A DNA stretch of 64,000 nt from Pohlia nutans (Eukaryota > Streptophyta > Bryopsida > Bryales > Mniaceae): NCBI GenBank assembly GCA_022496805.1, contig CM040103.1, positions 12,914,001-12,978,000 on the forward strand. The letters run 5' to 3'. The position numbers and the translations under genes are program-made. Every line of letters begins with the position of its first letter. Position 1 is the stretch's first letter. Shown piece by piece: positions 9,851 through 21,966 of the stretch. The notes under the pieces are model-generated. The model did no database searches. It was not told the DNA's origin and was given only the letters and a program-made list of their open reading frames with translations.

Positions 9851-11421
9851 CATAAAGCCAAGCGAAAGAAACGAGAGAGCACCACGATATGGAGTAAATC
9901 GAGGAAGTCATGGAAGGATTTACCTCCAGAAGTATTTCAGATTACATTTTCATTTCTTCCTGAGCATGTGGTTTGCCGCTTCCGTGTGGTTTGTAAGGCA
10001 TGGAATTATCTCATCTTGCAACCTGGATTTGCCTCTCTTCGTGCTCTAACCCCTCGGCAAACATCATCCATCCTCATCTCCTCTAAATTTATGAAGGTGC
10101 CAAATACATCTTGGCATCTATTGGATGTAGAAGAGAACCGGATCTACAAGTTGCCTGATGACATCTTTGTTTGGATGTCAAAACCATTCAAATACACGTT
10201 GGCTGCCAATGGAGGGTTCATCTACACAATGTATTCGGATTTATTAGAGTTATCCTTAAAGTCACCTTGTGTTTGAATAAGATACCGTGAATTTTGCATT
10301 AATGTACGCTTATTTGTTCACCCCAAATAGTGAAAAGGTAGGTAGAGCTTAGTGGCCTCTCATTATTAGGTGTGTAAGAGCTTGGTGGTCTTCAAACTCA
10401 TGGAAAACTAGTTTAGCCGTCTTTCTTGACGGCTAAACTAGTTTTCCTTGAGTTTAAAAACCACCAAGCTCTTACACACCTAATAATGATAGACCACCAA
10501 GCTCTTCCCTACCTTTTCACTATTTGGGGTGAACAAAGAAGAGTACATTAATGCAAAATTCACGGTATTTTATTCAAACACAAGGTGACTTTAAGGATAA
10601 CTCTATTGTGTTCGACTTTTTCAAGGCAAGTCTCTCGAGTTCACATTGTTTGCGATCCAGTGAGCAAGATCTTCCATGAAATTCCAGAACCTGAATTCTA
10701 TTGCTCAATCAACCGTGACATTGTAGTCATGTCAGTGGACAATGTAACCAAAGCCTACAAGATTATAACTATAACCAACACCTTGGTTCCGCAAATATTA
10801 GAAAGATTGCATGTTTATCTCTATGATTCCACAACTTCTTTATGGAAGAAGCTTTGTGGAGCACCTACAAGGGAATGTGGGTATCATGCCTGCTCGAGCG
10901 TATTTGTAAATGGCGGTTTGTACATTTTGTTTTTATGCCGTCACGATTATGAACCTCCATCTTCCAGTATCCCATTGTTGTACTCATGTGATTTAGTGAC
11001 GGGTGCATGGAGCAAAATCAATGTGGAATTGCCTACATCTAATCCACCTAATCCACAATTTAAATTACAACTAGTGGTGAGCTTGAATCGGTTGTTCATA
11101 GTGGAGTATACTAGACTTGTAAGAAGATTCATGATGGAGTGGATTTCGTTGAGTATTTGGGAGATTGTGCTAACGAAGAGGGAAGTGGTGAAGGTGGCTA
11201 AAATGCGAGAGTTTTGCATGTTTGACGATATAGAAGAGGCCACTGAGACGGTGGTTGCAATCGGATGTGCAAACTCGCTTGTCATTTCGACTTTGAAGGG
11301 TCACCGTGTGAAGTTCGATTTGTCCAAGAAACGTTGGAAAGAGCTAAGAAGAACTTCTACAAAGGACATTGAGTATGGTAATTATTGGAAAAGCATTTGC
11401 ACTGGCCTTGTAGATGTTTGA
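9851..11421 (+). pseudogene. F-box protein gene disrupted by a MITE
   Basis: The frame opens after a TGA at 9848-9850 and gives a basic leader (KAKRKKRE). An F-box follows (LPPEVFQITFSFLPEHVVCR, then a VCKAWNYLI block), around 9917-10024. A long C-terminal region with kelch-like blocks ends at TGA 11421 (VDPV-type segment HIVCDPVSKIFHEIPEP; YSCDLVTGAWSKINVE). F-box proteins recruit substrates to SCF ubiquitin ligases. A 359-bp MITE (10246-10604) interrupts the frame and brings a stop at 10274-10276. Excising the element plus one ATT duplication joins the two halves in frame (...MYSDLL then CSTFSRQ...), so the insertion looks recent. There is no in-frame ATG between the upstream stop and the F-box, so either an upstream exon supplies the start or it has been lost. 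The substrate is unknown. Confidence 0.75.
10246..10604. mobile_element. Intact foldback MITE inside the F-box coding sequence
   Basis: AGAGTTATCCTTAAAGTCAC at the left is matched by its reverse complement at the right. ATT direct repeats flank the element (10243-10245 and 10605-10607). Nearly the whole element is one hairpin, with a short TTTCTT loop near 10418-10423 between TTTAGCCGTC and GACGGCTAAA. It contains no coding sequence. Partial relatives are at 455-1221, 13781-13939 and 16496-16619. Confidence 0.9.
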
Positions 11422-12140
11422 AAGTCTAGCTATCATTGTAGCTTGACTATTGTTGTGAATAAACATTTGTTCGGAAAATTTTGATTAGAATAAGAATTAC
11501 ACATGATAAAACTAGAAACATATTCATGTGGAGATGTTGCTAATCTCCCAATACCTCAATAAAATTTACGAAGTCAACACTTGGATCAAAACCATAGAGC
11601 TCCGTAATGGATTTCTGATTGCAATAACTTACTTAGCTTTCTTTGGCATTTTGATATACTTCAAGGACATGCTTTAGTTTTTTTGCCCTAATGGACAAAA
11701 AGGAATCAATTGTTGTGTAGCGTCTCGTGTAGCGTGAATGCGTGCGTGTTTGAGAAGAGCTAGATACATATTACATCTTCACCTTACATGGCGAAGGCAA
11801 ACAAGGGTGTTTCATAGGGGTGTACTCTACATTATGTTTGAGAATCACGTGCGTTTACGACTCTCTTTAAAAAAAATTGTATACAAATCTATTTTGTCCT
11901 AAATATATGTTTGATGCAAATATACATCAATGTATTCCGCTCTAAATATGTTTATTATATGTCTACGTAATATAGCAATTTTCAAATTAATATCCCTTTT
12001 GTACACTCACATATACTTGCACGTGTTTAGTACAGTGCACCCTTTGGGAGGTGTTTTCAAAAAGCCAAGAAAATGAACACGAATGAAAGAATGTTGGTGA
12101 TATTTTGTTCCCCTTCGTTGCAACAGTGACGAGCAATGCC
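11422..12140. other. Intergenic DNA
   Basis: AT-rich, with only short frames. No repeat boundary or gene is recognised. Confidence 0.4.
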
Positions 12141-12144
12141 TTAA

Positions 12145-12571
12145 ACCCCTAATCGTCCAATCATCCATTTTTGAATGATGTAAAGAATCAAACTTCGTTT
12201 TCTCATATGTTATGCACTTTTTGCAATGTGGATTTTTTACTGTAGATTTTATAGGAAGTTAAGTTCATGCATGTGTGATCCGATTAGAAAGGGGGTGATT
12301 TGTGAAATATTTATGCCTCATTTCATGTTGTAATGATTCATCAAATTTTCAAAAATCTTAGTTCAATAGTGCTCTTAAAAAAATCAACTCATAAATTAAG
12401 CAACCAAAAATCACTTCACTTAGGGTATTACATTTCAACCCATCACAAAAAATTCATTCATAGTTTGCCAATATCATATTTGTAATCAAATTACAAAATA
12501 ATTTTGAAATTTTAAAATGTGAGAAAATTGATGAGGTTTGATCGGATAAATGTACTGTGGACGCTTAAGGG
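12145..12571. mobile_element. TTAA-type element, 427 bp, reverse orientation
   Basis: TTAA 12141-12144 precedes ACCCCTAATCGTCC. The right end GGACGCTTAAGGG is followed by TTGA (12572-12575), a degraded TTAA. The interior is the reverse complement of the 1595-2163, 7780-8685 and 28091-28538 family. It is the best reference for what the 28091-28538 element looked like before gene capture. Confidence 0.7.
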
Positions 12572-12575
12572 TTGA

Positions 12576-13147
12576 GGTCAGGGGAGGTCTAGTTCACACG
12601 ACATAAATACACAGCTGTTACGGGGCCAAGAGAATTGAACTTCATTACAGCCAAACCCTAAAATCCTCCTCCGAAATGCAGACAAAAAACATGAACTGTA
12701 AGATCATTCTGATCACTTTGGAACTTCAAAAATGCTTGGCGACATTTCCAATGTGAAAAACGATTTGCAGAAAAGTTGCAACCAGCTCAAGATCCGCATC
12801 GCATGCCCACAGAAACTCACTTCAAAGCAGCTGCTTAAACTCCAACACCATAACCCACTAGTAGCAAAACTGTCGTTTTTCATTCCCCACTTTGTGAAAA
12901 TAGTGAACAGTGACAGAATATTGTGCCTAGATTTCTGTCTTCTTGTGACAAACCACTCATTAGCATCGACATAACCCATGTGCCTGGCGCGGTTTCATTC
13001 CTTTTTCATTTATAGTAAGTGAAAACGACACATTTCCTACTAGTGACCTCGATATTCGATTCTATAACTTACATCATTCATGTTACAAGAAAACACTGTA
13101 GACTGCAATTTGGCAAAGACCTACATGTGATAAGTGAATCAGTGCTC
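12576..13147. other. Downstream flank of the PPR gene
   Basis: Probably the 3' untranslated region of the minus-strand PPR gene plus spacer. A telo-box-like AAACCCTAAA is at about 12654-12663. No independent gene is evident. Confidence 0.4.
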
Positions 13148-16100
13148 TCACCTGTTCCTATGTTCTCCATAAGCAGCACTATGCTGAGAGATCAATATCT
13201 GAGAAGGCTCGTGGTAGGGTTCTGAATGTTGTACCACGTAGTCATAGTACTTTAGCCCTTCTTGATACCGCTCCGCTTTAGCAAAGGCCTTCACCAATAC
13301 ACCATATGTTACAATGTCAGCAATGAAGCCTGCGGCCTCCATGTGCTTCAATAACCTTTCTGCTTCGTCACACAGCCCTGCTTTCCCATACGCCTCCATT
13401 AGTGTTGTGTAACTTCGAGTGTCCGGTTCCACCCCACTACTTTGCATCTCTTCAAATGTCTTCAGCGCCGCCTGGACACCAGAAACGAAAGCAATTCTTC
13501 ATAAGAGACTTGATACCAAGTTGGAATATGCTAAAGTGTATCTCCACCCATTGAGCTATTCATATACTACATAGGTGTCTTTCTACATACCATAGAATAT
13601 GTAGTGCAATTAGGTTGCCTAAAAATTTAGGCTGCCTTACCCCCAAGAAAGTTACTTCACAAGCCATCAACGTCAACAAATATTTCCATTTGTACACATG
13701 GAGGTTCATGAGTCCCAATTACAACGGTATCTAATTCAAAAGTAGTACATTCTTGTCAAAGTGCATGTAGTTGTAGTTGTGCATGAGTTTGAAGACTACC
13801 AAGCTCTTACACACCTAATAATGAGAGGCCACTAAGCTCTTCTACATCTTATAACTATTTAGAGTGAACAAATAAGAGTGTATTAAAGCAAAATACATGG
13901 TATCTTGTTCAAACACAGCTTCTCTTTTAGGATAACTCTAATAACAATAAATATTTATATAGTGTCATATGTCGAGAAGTTAGTGAGGGGCAACGTAATT
14001 GCACTATTTAGTGCAGGGACTTATTAAGCTTTTTTTTTTGTAACTATTAGTGATTTAAGCCTTTTATCTTCTGGCTACCTTAGTTCTGTAGCGCTAGCTA
14101 CCTTGAGCACCTATTAATGGTTTAGCCTTGGTCTTATGGTGTCTGATCTTCCGCCTACATTAGAGTTCTTAGACTTTTAGTTAATTACCAAGGAGTAACT
14201 TGATTCCAACACTCCTACTTAGCTAAGCCCCAAAAATACATACAGTACCCCAATAGTACATGATGCTAACCTACGGATAAGCTATGTCTCATTACAACAG
14301 TAATTAGATACATTCGTATCCGTTGATAACTAATCATGTAACAATTTAAGAACTTACACCACTGAAAATGTTAGGTGAGCTTGTTGAATGACGAGGATTA
14401 CATTAGTGAGGACGGTCTAAAATTTTCAACAATGCCTTTATTTGAATATCATTTCTAATCACACCAGCCCAATATCGAAATCAATACCTTATACATGCCG
14501 TGGTGGCTGTAGCTGTTCATCAATCCACAATAGGCAGTTGCATTTGGGACGCATCCCGCTGCCCGCATCTCAACCCAGACGCTTTCTGCTTCTTCGAAGA
14601 GCCCCAATCGCCCGTACATGTTGATTAAGGCACTGAAGCTTACCAGATTCGGCGAGTGTCCAGCGGTTTTCAGCTCGTGGAAAATCTGCATAGCTTCACT
14701 TCCACTGCAAGCTTTGCCGGCAGCATCAAGTAATATGTTGTAAGTCCAAAGATCAGGAGTGCAACCTGCCTGCTTCATGCTTTTCAAGAGCTCTCTTGCT
14801 TTTCCTCTCCTACCCCACTTGCTGTAGGCATCCAGCATTGTATTGTAAGTTACCTGCACAAACAATCATCTCCATTCAATGCTGAAATATGCTTCTCAAA
14901 TCACTGTTCACGTATAGGTTCAACGATGCGGGCTTTCCAGTTCCTTTCAGTTAGGGCCAAGTTCCATGTGTGAAGTATCTCACCAAAAAAACAAGTTTTT
15001 GGGACTTCGGGGGACCAAGTTCCACATTTCAAGTGAGTTTTTGAGAAAAAAGTGGTGGAGAAGTTGTCATGAAGTATAGAGGTTCTCAAGCCCAAGACTT
15101 CATGGCAACTTCTCCCTAACCAATCAAATTTGCTCATGTTTCAACATGTTCAAGTCCATGGAACATGCACAACTTCATGGCCGGGTATGAGGCAAACCCA
15201 AGTTCCACTTTTCCCCATGGAACTTGGCTCTTACCCTCCTGAACATTCACTTCGAGAGTAGGGAATGGATGATACCCTATCTGGAGTGCAACCCTTGCGT
15301 TGCATTTCAAAAAAGACACCTTCGCCCTCCGCAAAAAGCCCGCCCCGAGCGCACATATCAATGACGGTGTTATACGTGTAGAGGTCAGGCATGCACCCTT
15401 CATCTTCCATTCCTAAAAACAAACACATAGCCTTTTCATAGCGCCCCTCTCTAGCATACGCCTTCAGCAACGAGTTGTATGTCCACGAATTCGGTGAAGG
15501 TCCGAGCTCCTTCATTTCCTCAAAAAGCTCCACCGCTTCATCTAGCCTTCCGGACCTTCCAAGTGAATTGATCATAGCAGTGTAGGATATTACATTGGGT
15601 AAGCAGTTGACAGCCTTCATCTCCTTTAATATTTGACTCGCAGTGTCAAAGAGTCTTTGGCAAACACATGCATTCACCATGCAGTTATAGGTAATGTCAT
15701 TCGGTTGAACCCCGTCCCGTTTCATCTCTTCAAAGAGCCCTACTAAGTCTGGTAGTCTGTATCTTCTCTTGTTACAAGCATTTATGAGCGCGTTATACGT
15801 TAAAACGTTTGGGGCGCAACCCTTCTGCTTCATTACCTCAAATAAAGTCCATGCCTCTTTGAGGAGACCTTGCTTTGCGTACCTGCCAAAAATGCAGAGC
15901 CCAGATTACTGAGTGCATTTGTCAGTGACTAACTTGGTGATCGCTACTACATTGCATGAACAACACTAAATCTGCCTTCAACCAATAATTGATCGTATCA
16001 AACTAAAATACCAACATTGAAGGCACAAGGGAAATCCCTGATTCCACAAGGTGAATGCAAACCTACCCACTCAGCAAGGCCGTGTAAGAGTGGACAGAGG

Positions 16101-18707
16101 GTGCCACGTCAGCTTTTCTCATTCCATCAAATATCTGCCTGGCAAGTCCCAACTTTCCTTCACGCCCTAAAATGGATATAATAGTGACGCAGTTATGCTC
16201 TTTCAACTCAAACTCAGGATTCTTTTGTAAGAACCGGAAAACTTGAAGAGCTTGCCTTCGCGCTCCTCGAATTTCTAGCTCCTTCATCATCTGCCAAAAG
16301 ATTGACAAAGTTCTTAATGTTAAGTTAACCTCTGAACGACCAAGAATTCACGGTTTGAAAACGACAAATTCAATTGATTGTATTCTGAAAATTTTATAAT
16401 TCAAATGGGGTCAAATTTCATATCACTAGAATCAACGATGAACATTACATTTGTCAGTCAAAAAACAAATAAAATTGAACTAAAGGAAATCCACATAATA
16501 ATGAGAGACCACCAAGCTCTTCAATACCTTTTAACTATTTGGGGTGATTAAACAAGGGTATTTTAAAGAAAAACTCACGGTATCTTATTCAAACACAAGG
16601 AGACTTTAAGGATAACTCTAATATCTTGTTCATAATCAAATTACAAAAGAATTTTGAATTTTAAGTTTCAAATTTTATACAAAAATATTGGTGATTGCAA
16701 TCATAGATTTAACCATATGGACAGAATCTAAAATTCATAATGTACAACTTTTATTCATTCATCAAGTTCAAAAATATCCCACTTAGTTGCATTTTATAAT
16801 GCATCTTTGCAAAACTGCCCAATCTGGAATCAAATTCATATAGTCCTCATGTTGAGTTAATGTTAGTATAATGAAAATGATGTTAATTTCACGTGTGACG
16901 TTATTATCATTGGCATTAACTCGGTATTACAAAAGAAACTATTAAGTCAACATTAACTTGACATTCATCTTAATGTTGCATTGACTTAACATTAATAACC
17001 TTGTGAATCTACTAGGCTGATCCTTTGTATAGGAGCACAAATTGATCAATTTACCTGATCCCAGTAGGTACTCCGGTCCCCAAACGACTGCAAGGCTCTC
17101 TGGAGCGCCTCCTCCATGTTATCAGTGTGAGCAAGAACATCAATCACAGCCTTCCGAACGATCTCCGAGGTTAATTTCGTCTTTCTCACATTGCTCGTTG
17201 CCTTGGCAGGGCTTGGTTTAATCACTAAACGAGAATTTAAAGGCTCACTATCAGGCAGAGCCCTAGCAGCAGCATTATCTTGGAGAATGGCAGCTTGCCT
17301 TGACGGTTTACGCTGCAAACTTGACGACAAATGTTGCCTGCGACCAACAACATCACTCGATGAAACAGCGCCACCACCGTCTTCTCGGAATGCAGCACCA
17401 TTTGATGATAGACCTCTTCCGATGAAACCGGCATCTTCGTCGGTACCGTCACGAGCCTTGAAACCCTAAATCCAAAGCTCACCTTTAACAATTTTTCTGT
17501 CGAATCAGTTCTATCATGTACAAACTCACACAAAAAAAATCCTACTTCAAATTCATCACACATCGCCTATCACATATCATTTCTAATATACGAAGAAATT
17601 AGCCTTACAACAGTAAATCCAGAGCTCACTTTTAATCGGCGAGAATTTTTCTGCCGAATCAGTTCTATCAAGTATAAACTCGCACAAAAAAACTCCTTCT
17701 AAAATTCATCACATCATAATCACATATGGTTTCTGACAGACTAGGAAATGAGGAAAGATTTCAAAATGCTCTTTTCACACAATCCACGAAATGCAAGTAC
17801 TAACTGACCACGGCGAGAATACATATATATTTTCGTATCAGTTCCTAACTCACACAAAACAGTTCTGAATCGAATTTCATCACACATATGATTTCTTACT
17901 CACACGATCGAATTTCATCACACAATCACATATGATTTCTGATAGACTAGGAAATGAGGAAAGATTTCAAAATGCTCTTTTCACACAATCCACGAAATGC
18001 AAGTACTAACTGACCACGGCGAGAATACATATATATTTTCATATCAGTTCCTAACTCACACAAAACAGTTCTGAATCGAATTTCATCACACATATGATTT
18101 CTGATAGACTAAGAAATGAGAAAAGATTTCAAAATGCTCTTTTCACACAATCCACGAAATGCAAGTACTAATTGACCACGGCGACAATACATATATATTT
18201 TCGTATCAGTTCCTACTCACACGATCGAATTTCATCACACAATCACATATGATTTCTGATAGACTAGGAAATGAGGAAAGATTTCAAAATGCTCTTTTCA
18301 CACAATCCACGAAATGCAAGTACTAATTGACCACGGCGAGAATATATATATTTTTTCGAATCAGTTCCTACTCACACAAAACAGTTCTAAATCGAAGTTT
18401 CGTCACACATCATATGATTTCTGATAGACTAGGAAATGAGGAAAGATTTCAAAATGCGGAAAAGATGCTCAATCCACGAAATGCAAGGACTAACCTGGTC
18501 AAGTCTAGGGAAGTCTCCTGTCGTCTCCACCGCCGTGACCACGCCCTCTCCGGCAGAGCACTTGAGCGTCGTACGCACGGGCGGGAATTCTGTGCAAAAT
18601 CGTGCGAGGCCGGGCTGCACAGCTCCGTTTTCAATTGTTGCAGCCCGGCCTGGACGTAAAGGAAACCAGGTTGTGTGGTGAAACCCTAATTGAGTGGACG
18701 ACGCCAT
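13148..18707 (-). CDS. P-class pentatricopeptide-repeat protein, plastid-type leader
   Basis: Six coding exons with GT-AG introns and compatible phases: 18707-18495, 17465-17055, 16290-16067, 15882-15276, 14853-14488, 13471-13148. Together they encode 714 aa. The start MASSTQLGF is followed by an Arg/Ser/Ala-rich leader like a plastid transit peptide (residues 1-71), then a low-complexity linker to about 200. About thirteen 35-residue PPR motifs run from about 239 to 690, with typical VTYNTMLDAYSKWG and YTALLSGYAKQG helices and the ...GCxPN/D ends. There is no DYW, E or SMR domain. Such proteins bind organelle RNA, one base per motif, and act in processing, stability or translation. The overall plan resembles GUN1-like PPR proteins without the SMR tail, but I do not claim orthology. 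The final TGA overlaps a good splice donor, so the C-terminus is the least certain part. Confidence 0.9.
13781..13939. mobile_element. Foldback MITE right-arm remnant in PPR intron 5
   Basis: It matches the right arm of 10246-10604, from GCATGAGTTTGAAGACTACC to the terminus TTTTAGGATAACTCT. The left arm is missing. Confidence 0.75.
16329..16495. mobile_element. Left half of a TTAA-type element in PPR intron 2
   Basis: TTAA (16325-16328) then CCTCTGAACGACCAAG. The interior matches the tandem units at 4678-5133. It is cut at its right side by the foldback MITE fragment. Confidence 0.6.
16496..16619. mobile_element. Foldback MITE right-arm remnant in PPR intron 2
   Basis: It matches the right arm of the 10246-10604 element, ending GAGACTTTAAGGATAACTCT. 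It lies in the 764-bp intron 2 of the PPR gene. Confidence 0.7.
17468..18494. repeat. Tandem array filling PPR intron 1
   Basis: Units share GACTAGGAAATGAGGAAAGA, CACAATCCACGAAATGCAAG and GACCACGGCGAGAATA. Copies of the first block start near 17735, 17941, 18103, 18258 and 18423, a spacing of about 155-206 bp. Two more diverged units lie at about 17475-17730. The last unit runs into the exon 1/intron 1 donor (CAAGGACTAACCTGGTC on the plus strand), so the array appears to have grown from the splice-site region. Confidence 0.85.
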
Positions 18708-18878
18708 AGCCACTCGCATTCTTGCAACCACCGAGCTGCCCCGCTCTCACCGTGGCTGGCAAACACAAGCTCGAGCTTGTGCCCAGCACAGTCCCAGTTC
18801 GTGCGTGAAATCTACGACTGGTGTAGATCTGGAATGGATAGAATGGATTCTTCGGAATCCTCCGAATTCCTATGTTTA

Positions 18879-19265
18879 AGGTAGGAACACCCATACTCGA
18901 GCGCCCCCCTAAAAGCAATCCCTATAAATGCATGCATTCACAAGCAATGCCTCACCTAGTACTGTGCACATAAGATTCTATTTCTAAAACAAATCCAACA
19001 CAAGGCACTCATTGATTGGCACAAGCCACCAAAAGGTGAGTTGTCCTTGTGCACACTTTTAGGAGGGGTCTATGCACATAAATAGGTGTCTAGACATACA
19101 AAACTTTGAAAATTCATAATATATTCATATAGAATGAGAAAAATTTAATTTCACTTGGGTTCACCTTTTTTTTAGATTGCTAATACGGTATAAAAAAACC
19201 AGCATCTAAATCCCATTGGAAATAGGCAAAATTCCTTAAATGCACAAAAATAGGTGTTCCTGCCT
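18879..19265. mobile_element. Stowaway-like MITE upstream of the PPR gene
   Basis: TA dinucleotides (18877-18878, 19266-19267) flank AGGTAGGAACACCC and GGTGTTCCTGCCT, an imperfect inverted pair. It begins 172 bp upstream of the PPR start codon, so it may lie in the promoter. Confidence 0.6.
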
Positions 19266-19320
19266 TAGTCCATCTCTCCACTTCGTAGATTCAGGGTTAC
19301 AGTACTACTGGGTGAGTTTC

Positions 19321-20332
19321 ACCCTTAAAGGTCACAAGGTGTCCTTGGAATTGACAATTTGAGAAAAACCGTTATAAATTGAGTTATCCGTAAAGTCAAG
19401 TGAAGAGAGGGTTTAGGGCCTGGGTTTGACAAAAGAGAGGATCAATTCCTAAAGGTGAGAGAGATGTCAGAACCTAAAAAAAAACACAAGCAACAAAGTT
19501 TCCAAGCATCAAAATGGTGAGAAATTTTTTCTCACCCGCCTTTACCTACGCGCCCCGGATATTCAGCTGCTTCAATGATTCAGTGATGAGTTGGCTAACT
19601 GGAGAGATGAAGAAGAGAATCTGCATGAGCTTGCTTGCCTAACGACCACTCCAAAATTACACAGTTGCACCACCCATGAGGTTGGGTTGAGCATGTATCT
19701 TTAGCCCCGAAATAAATGGACTGGATTTTGCGTTTCTCAAAATCTTCGTGAACAGTGCACCCATTTCTCAATAAAAGACAGGCTCACTTTACGGATAACT
19801 CCAACATAAAGTATTGTTTGGTCGAATATTTTGGAATTGATGTACGAATTTAAAGTTGTAGATTTTTAATTTTAGATTCCATCCGTATGGTTAGATTCAC
19901 CAATGCTATCACCAATATTTTATTATAAAATTTGGAAAGTAAAACTTAAAAATTCCTTCTAAATTTGATTACAAACAAAATTTTAATAATTTTTGAGTAA
20001 AAATGTAGAATCGGATTTGAAATGAGATACTCTTGACATGGTGATTTCTTGAAATTTTTATGTTTCTTAAATCTATGACTGCATTTTTGCATGACCACTT
20101 TTAAACTAAAGTCAATGTAATTTTGGCTTCGTCAAAATTTCACATACCTATGCGTTGTTAATTTTTTTTTAAATATATACTTTAATAACACCGAATTCAA
20201 TTGTTGAATAGGACAACAACTTGATGAAGTATTTCTTAAAAAAGTTTCATGGTGAAGAGATTCATTAGAAAGGAGATATGGATGAAAACAATCATTCATC
20301 TACTCCACAGGGGTTGGTTGGGCCTTTAAGGG
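19321..20332. mobile_element. TTAA-type element with a nested MITE
   Basis: The left end CCCTTAAAGGTCACAAGG follows a degraded TTAA. The right end GGGCCTTTAAGGG precedes TTAA 20333-20336. The interior matches 4083-4673 and 52687-53248. It is split by the insertion at 19379-19805. Confidence 0.7.
19379..19805. mobile_element. GAGTTATCCG MITE nested in a TTAA element
   Basis: ATAAA is duplicated at 19374-19378 and 19806-19810. The host relatives read straight through this point (ATCATAAAGTACTAT). Ends are TTGAGTTATCCGTAAAGT and ACTTTACGGATAACTCC. It shares the terminal motif of the foldback family, but its interior differs. Confidence 0.75.
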
Positions 20333-20674
20333 TTAAACAAGGTATTGGTAGATACAAACTTCAAAGGTTCCTGGTAAAAAAATTTAGTTTTTCCTCACAA
20401 TTTTTTTTCCTCCGAACTCAAAAAAGGAATATTCCAAATTTATTTTAAAAATAAGATATCAAAATTACTTCAAATCTTTTCCAAAAGTATTCCAAATTTA
20501 TTTTAAAACTATTCCAAAATATCCTAAAATAAAACCTAATAGTATAAAAAGGGTTATATTAGCAAACGGTGTAGTTTTTTTGAGCACTATGGATAGTCCC
20601 TGGGCTCAACAAAGTGTTGTTTTTGACACTCATTTTGACATTGTTTCGAACACTTTAGTTTTCAACCATGTTAA

Positions 20675-21215
20675 CTCCTAAATGACAGAGGGGGTAAGGG
20701 CAAAACATAAATGTGTTATAAAAATTTACTTCTTCAACTTTGATGAAGTTTGGTCCAAAAGAGAAAATGGGGAGCTTGATGTTTAGTAATTTTCCATACG
20801 GTCAAATATCAAAAAATAGCTTTTTATCATCTCATAATGAATTTAGAAGCATTTAACTTCAAATATTTATCAGAATCACAAATTTTATTTTTAGAATTTG
20901 AATTTTTTTATGATTTGTTAAAACTAGACATTCTATTCTAAAATCAAAAATTGCAAATTTTTCAACGGATAGAACATCATTACTTTCCCCAAATAGTAAG
21001 TTTTCTAACACTAGACAATGTAGAAGTGTTTTTCTTTGAAAATTTCTCCCAGGTGGAGTTTAACTCGGAGTGACATGATTCAAATTGGGTTGGAAAGTAG
21101 ACTTGATTCCCTATTTAAATTTTTCTTTTCTTTTCTATAAAAATGTTTTTTCTATTTCGGGCAGCCCATAAAAAAAGGGCAGAGACCATAAAATGGTTGA
21201 TCCGTCACTTAGGGG
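20675..21215. mobile_element. TTAA-flanked piggyBac-like MITE, 541 bp
   Basis: TTAA at 20671-20674 and 21216-21219 bracket CTCCTAAATGACAGAGGGGG...GATCCGTCACTTAGGGG. The right subterminal part has the GACCATAAAATGGTTGATC palindrome. The same subfamily occurs at 47606-48147 (inverted) and 54135-54675, the latter of exactly equal length. Confidence 0.8.
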
Positions 21216-21419
21216 TTAAAACAAGTGTCACAACATCAAATTTTGGTAATCAAATATTGAAATTTTCATTGAACAGGAATTTCAACGAGAACAAATGCAT
21301 AAGTACTTGATTTGAGTACCATATGCAAAAGTTGTAAGAGTTCAAAGCTCAATTGGTAATCCCATGCCCTAATTATGATGTCTTAAAATTGTACTTTTTA
21401 CAATAAGCGCTTGGTTTAA

Positions 21420-21962
21420 CCCTTTAGCGCGCCGGCGTCCAGAATCTGGACGCCGGATGAATTTGAGTAGCTCGATTTCTGTAGGTACCGGATGTTTTTC
21501 ATCCATTTTTTAAATTTTTTTTCATTCTTGTGCTAGTTGAATACCATTTGTACGGTATGGATCTTCCAAATAAGATAATGTGAATTTTTGAAAAATTACA
21601 AAAGTGATTAATGTCAAGTTTCAATCTTAGTTCAAAAAGAAAGACCTTAAATATGATTTTCCGTAGTAAGTAGAATCAAATAATGGAAACCATACCATCT
21701 CGTAGTGCATGTCATTCTAATTTCATTACAATATTTTTAAATATTTTTGTGTTAATTTTGGATTTTTAATTGAATTTCAAGAGAAAACCTTGCAAAATTA
21801 CTTTAAAAATATTAATAATAAATATGATGAATCCAACCGTACGGATGTTATCTACACATTGACATTTGCAACTTTGTTTTGTACATCAACTCCATTTCCG
21901 TTTTTCATCAACCATTTTATAACAAATCTTTGAAAACAGTGTTGAATCGGGACGTTAAAGGG
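21420..21962. mobile_element. TTAA-flanked piggyBac-like MITE, 543 bp
   Basis: TTAA (21416-21419) then CCCTTTAGCGCGCCGGCGTC, with the subterminal palindrome GGCGTCCAGAATCTGGACGCC arms. The right end GGGACGTTAAAGGG precedes TTAA 21963-21966. This end is especially close to the classic animal piggyBac terminus CCCTTTxxxxGCC. Confidence 0.8.
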
Positions 21963-21966
21963 TTAA

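Noticed and set aside
12713..12979. Extra 3' exon of the PPR gene
   Set aside because: It is open on the minus strand, but composition is not PPR-like and no splice join is needed, because the frame already ends at 13148.
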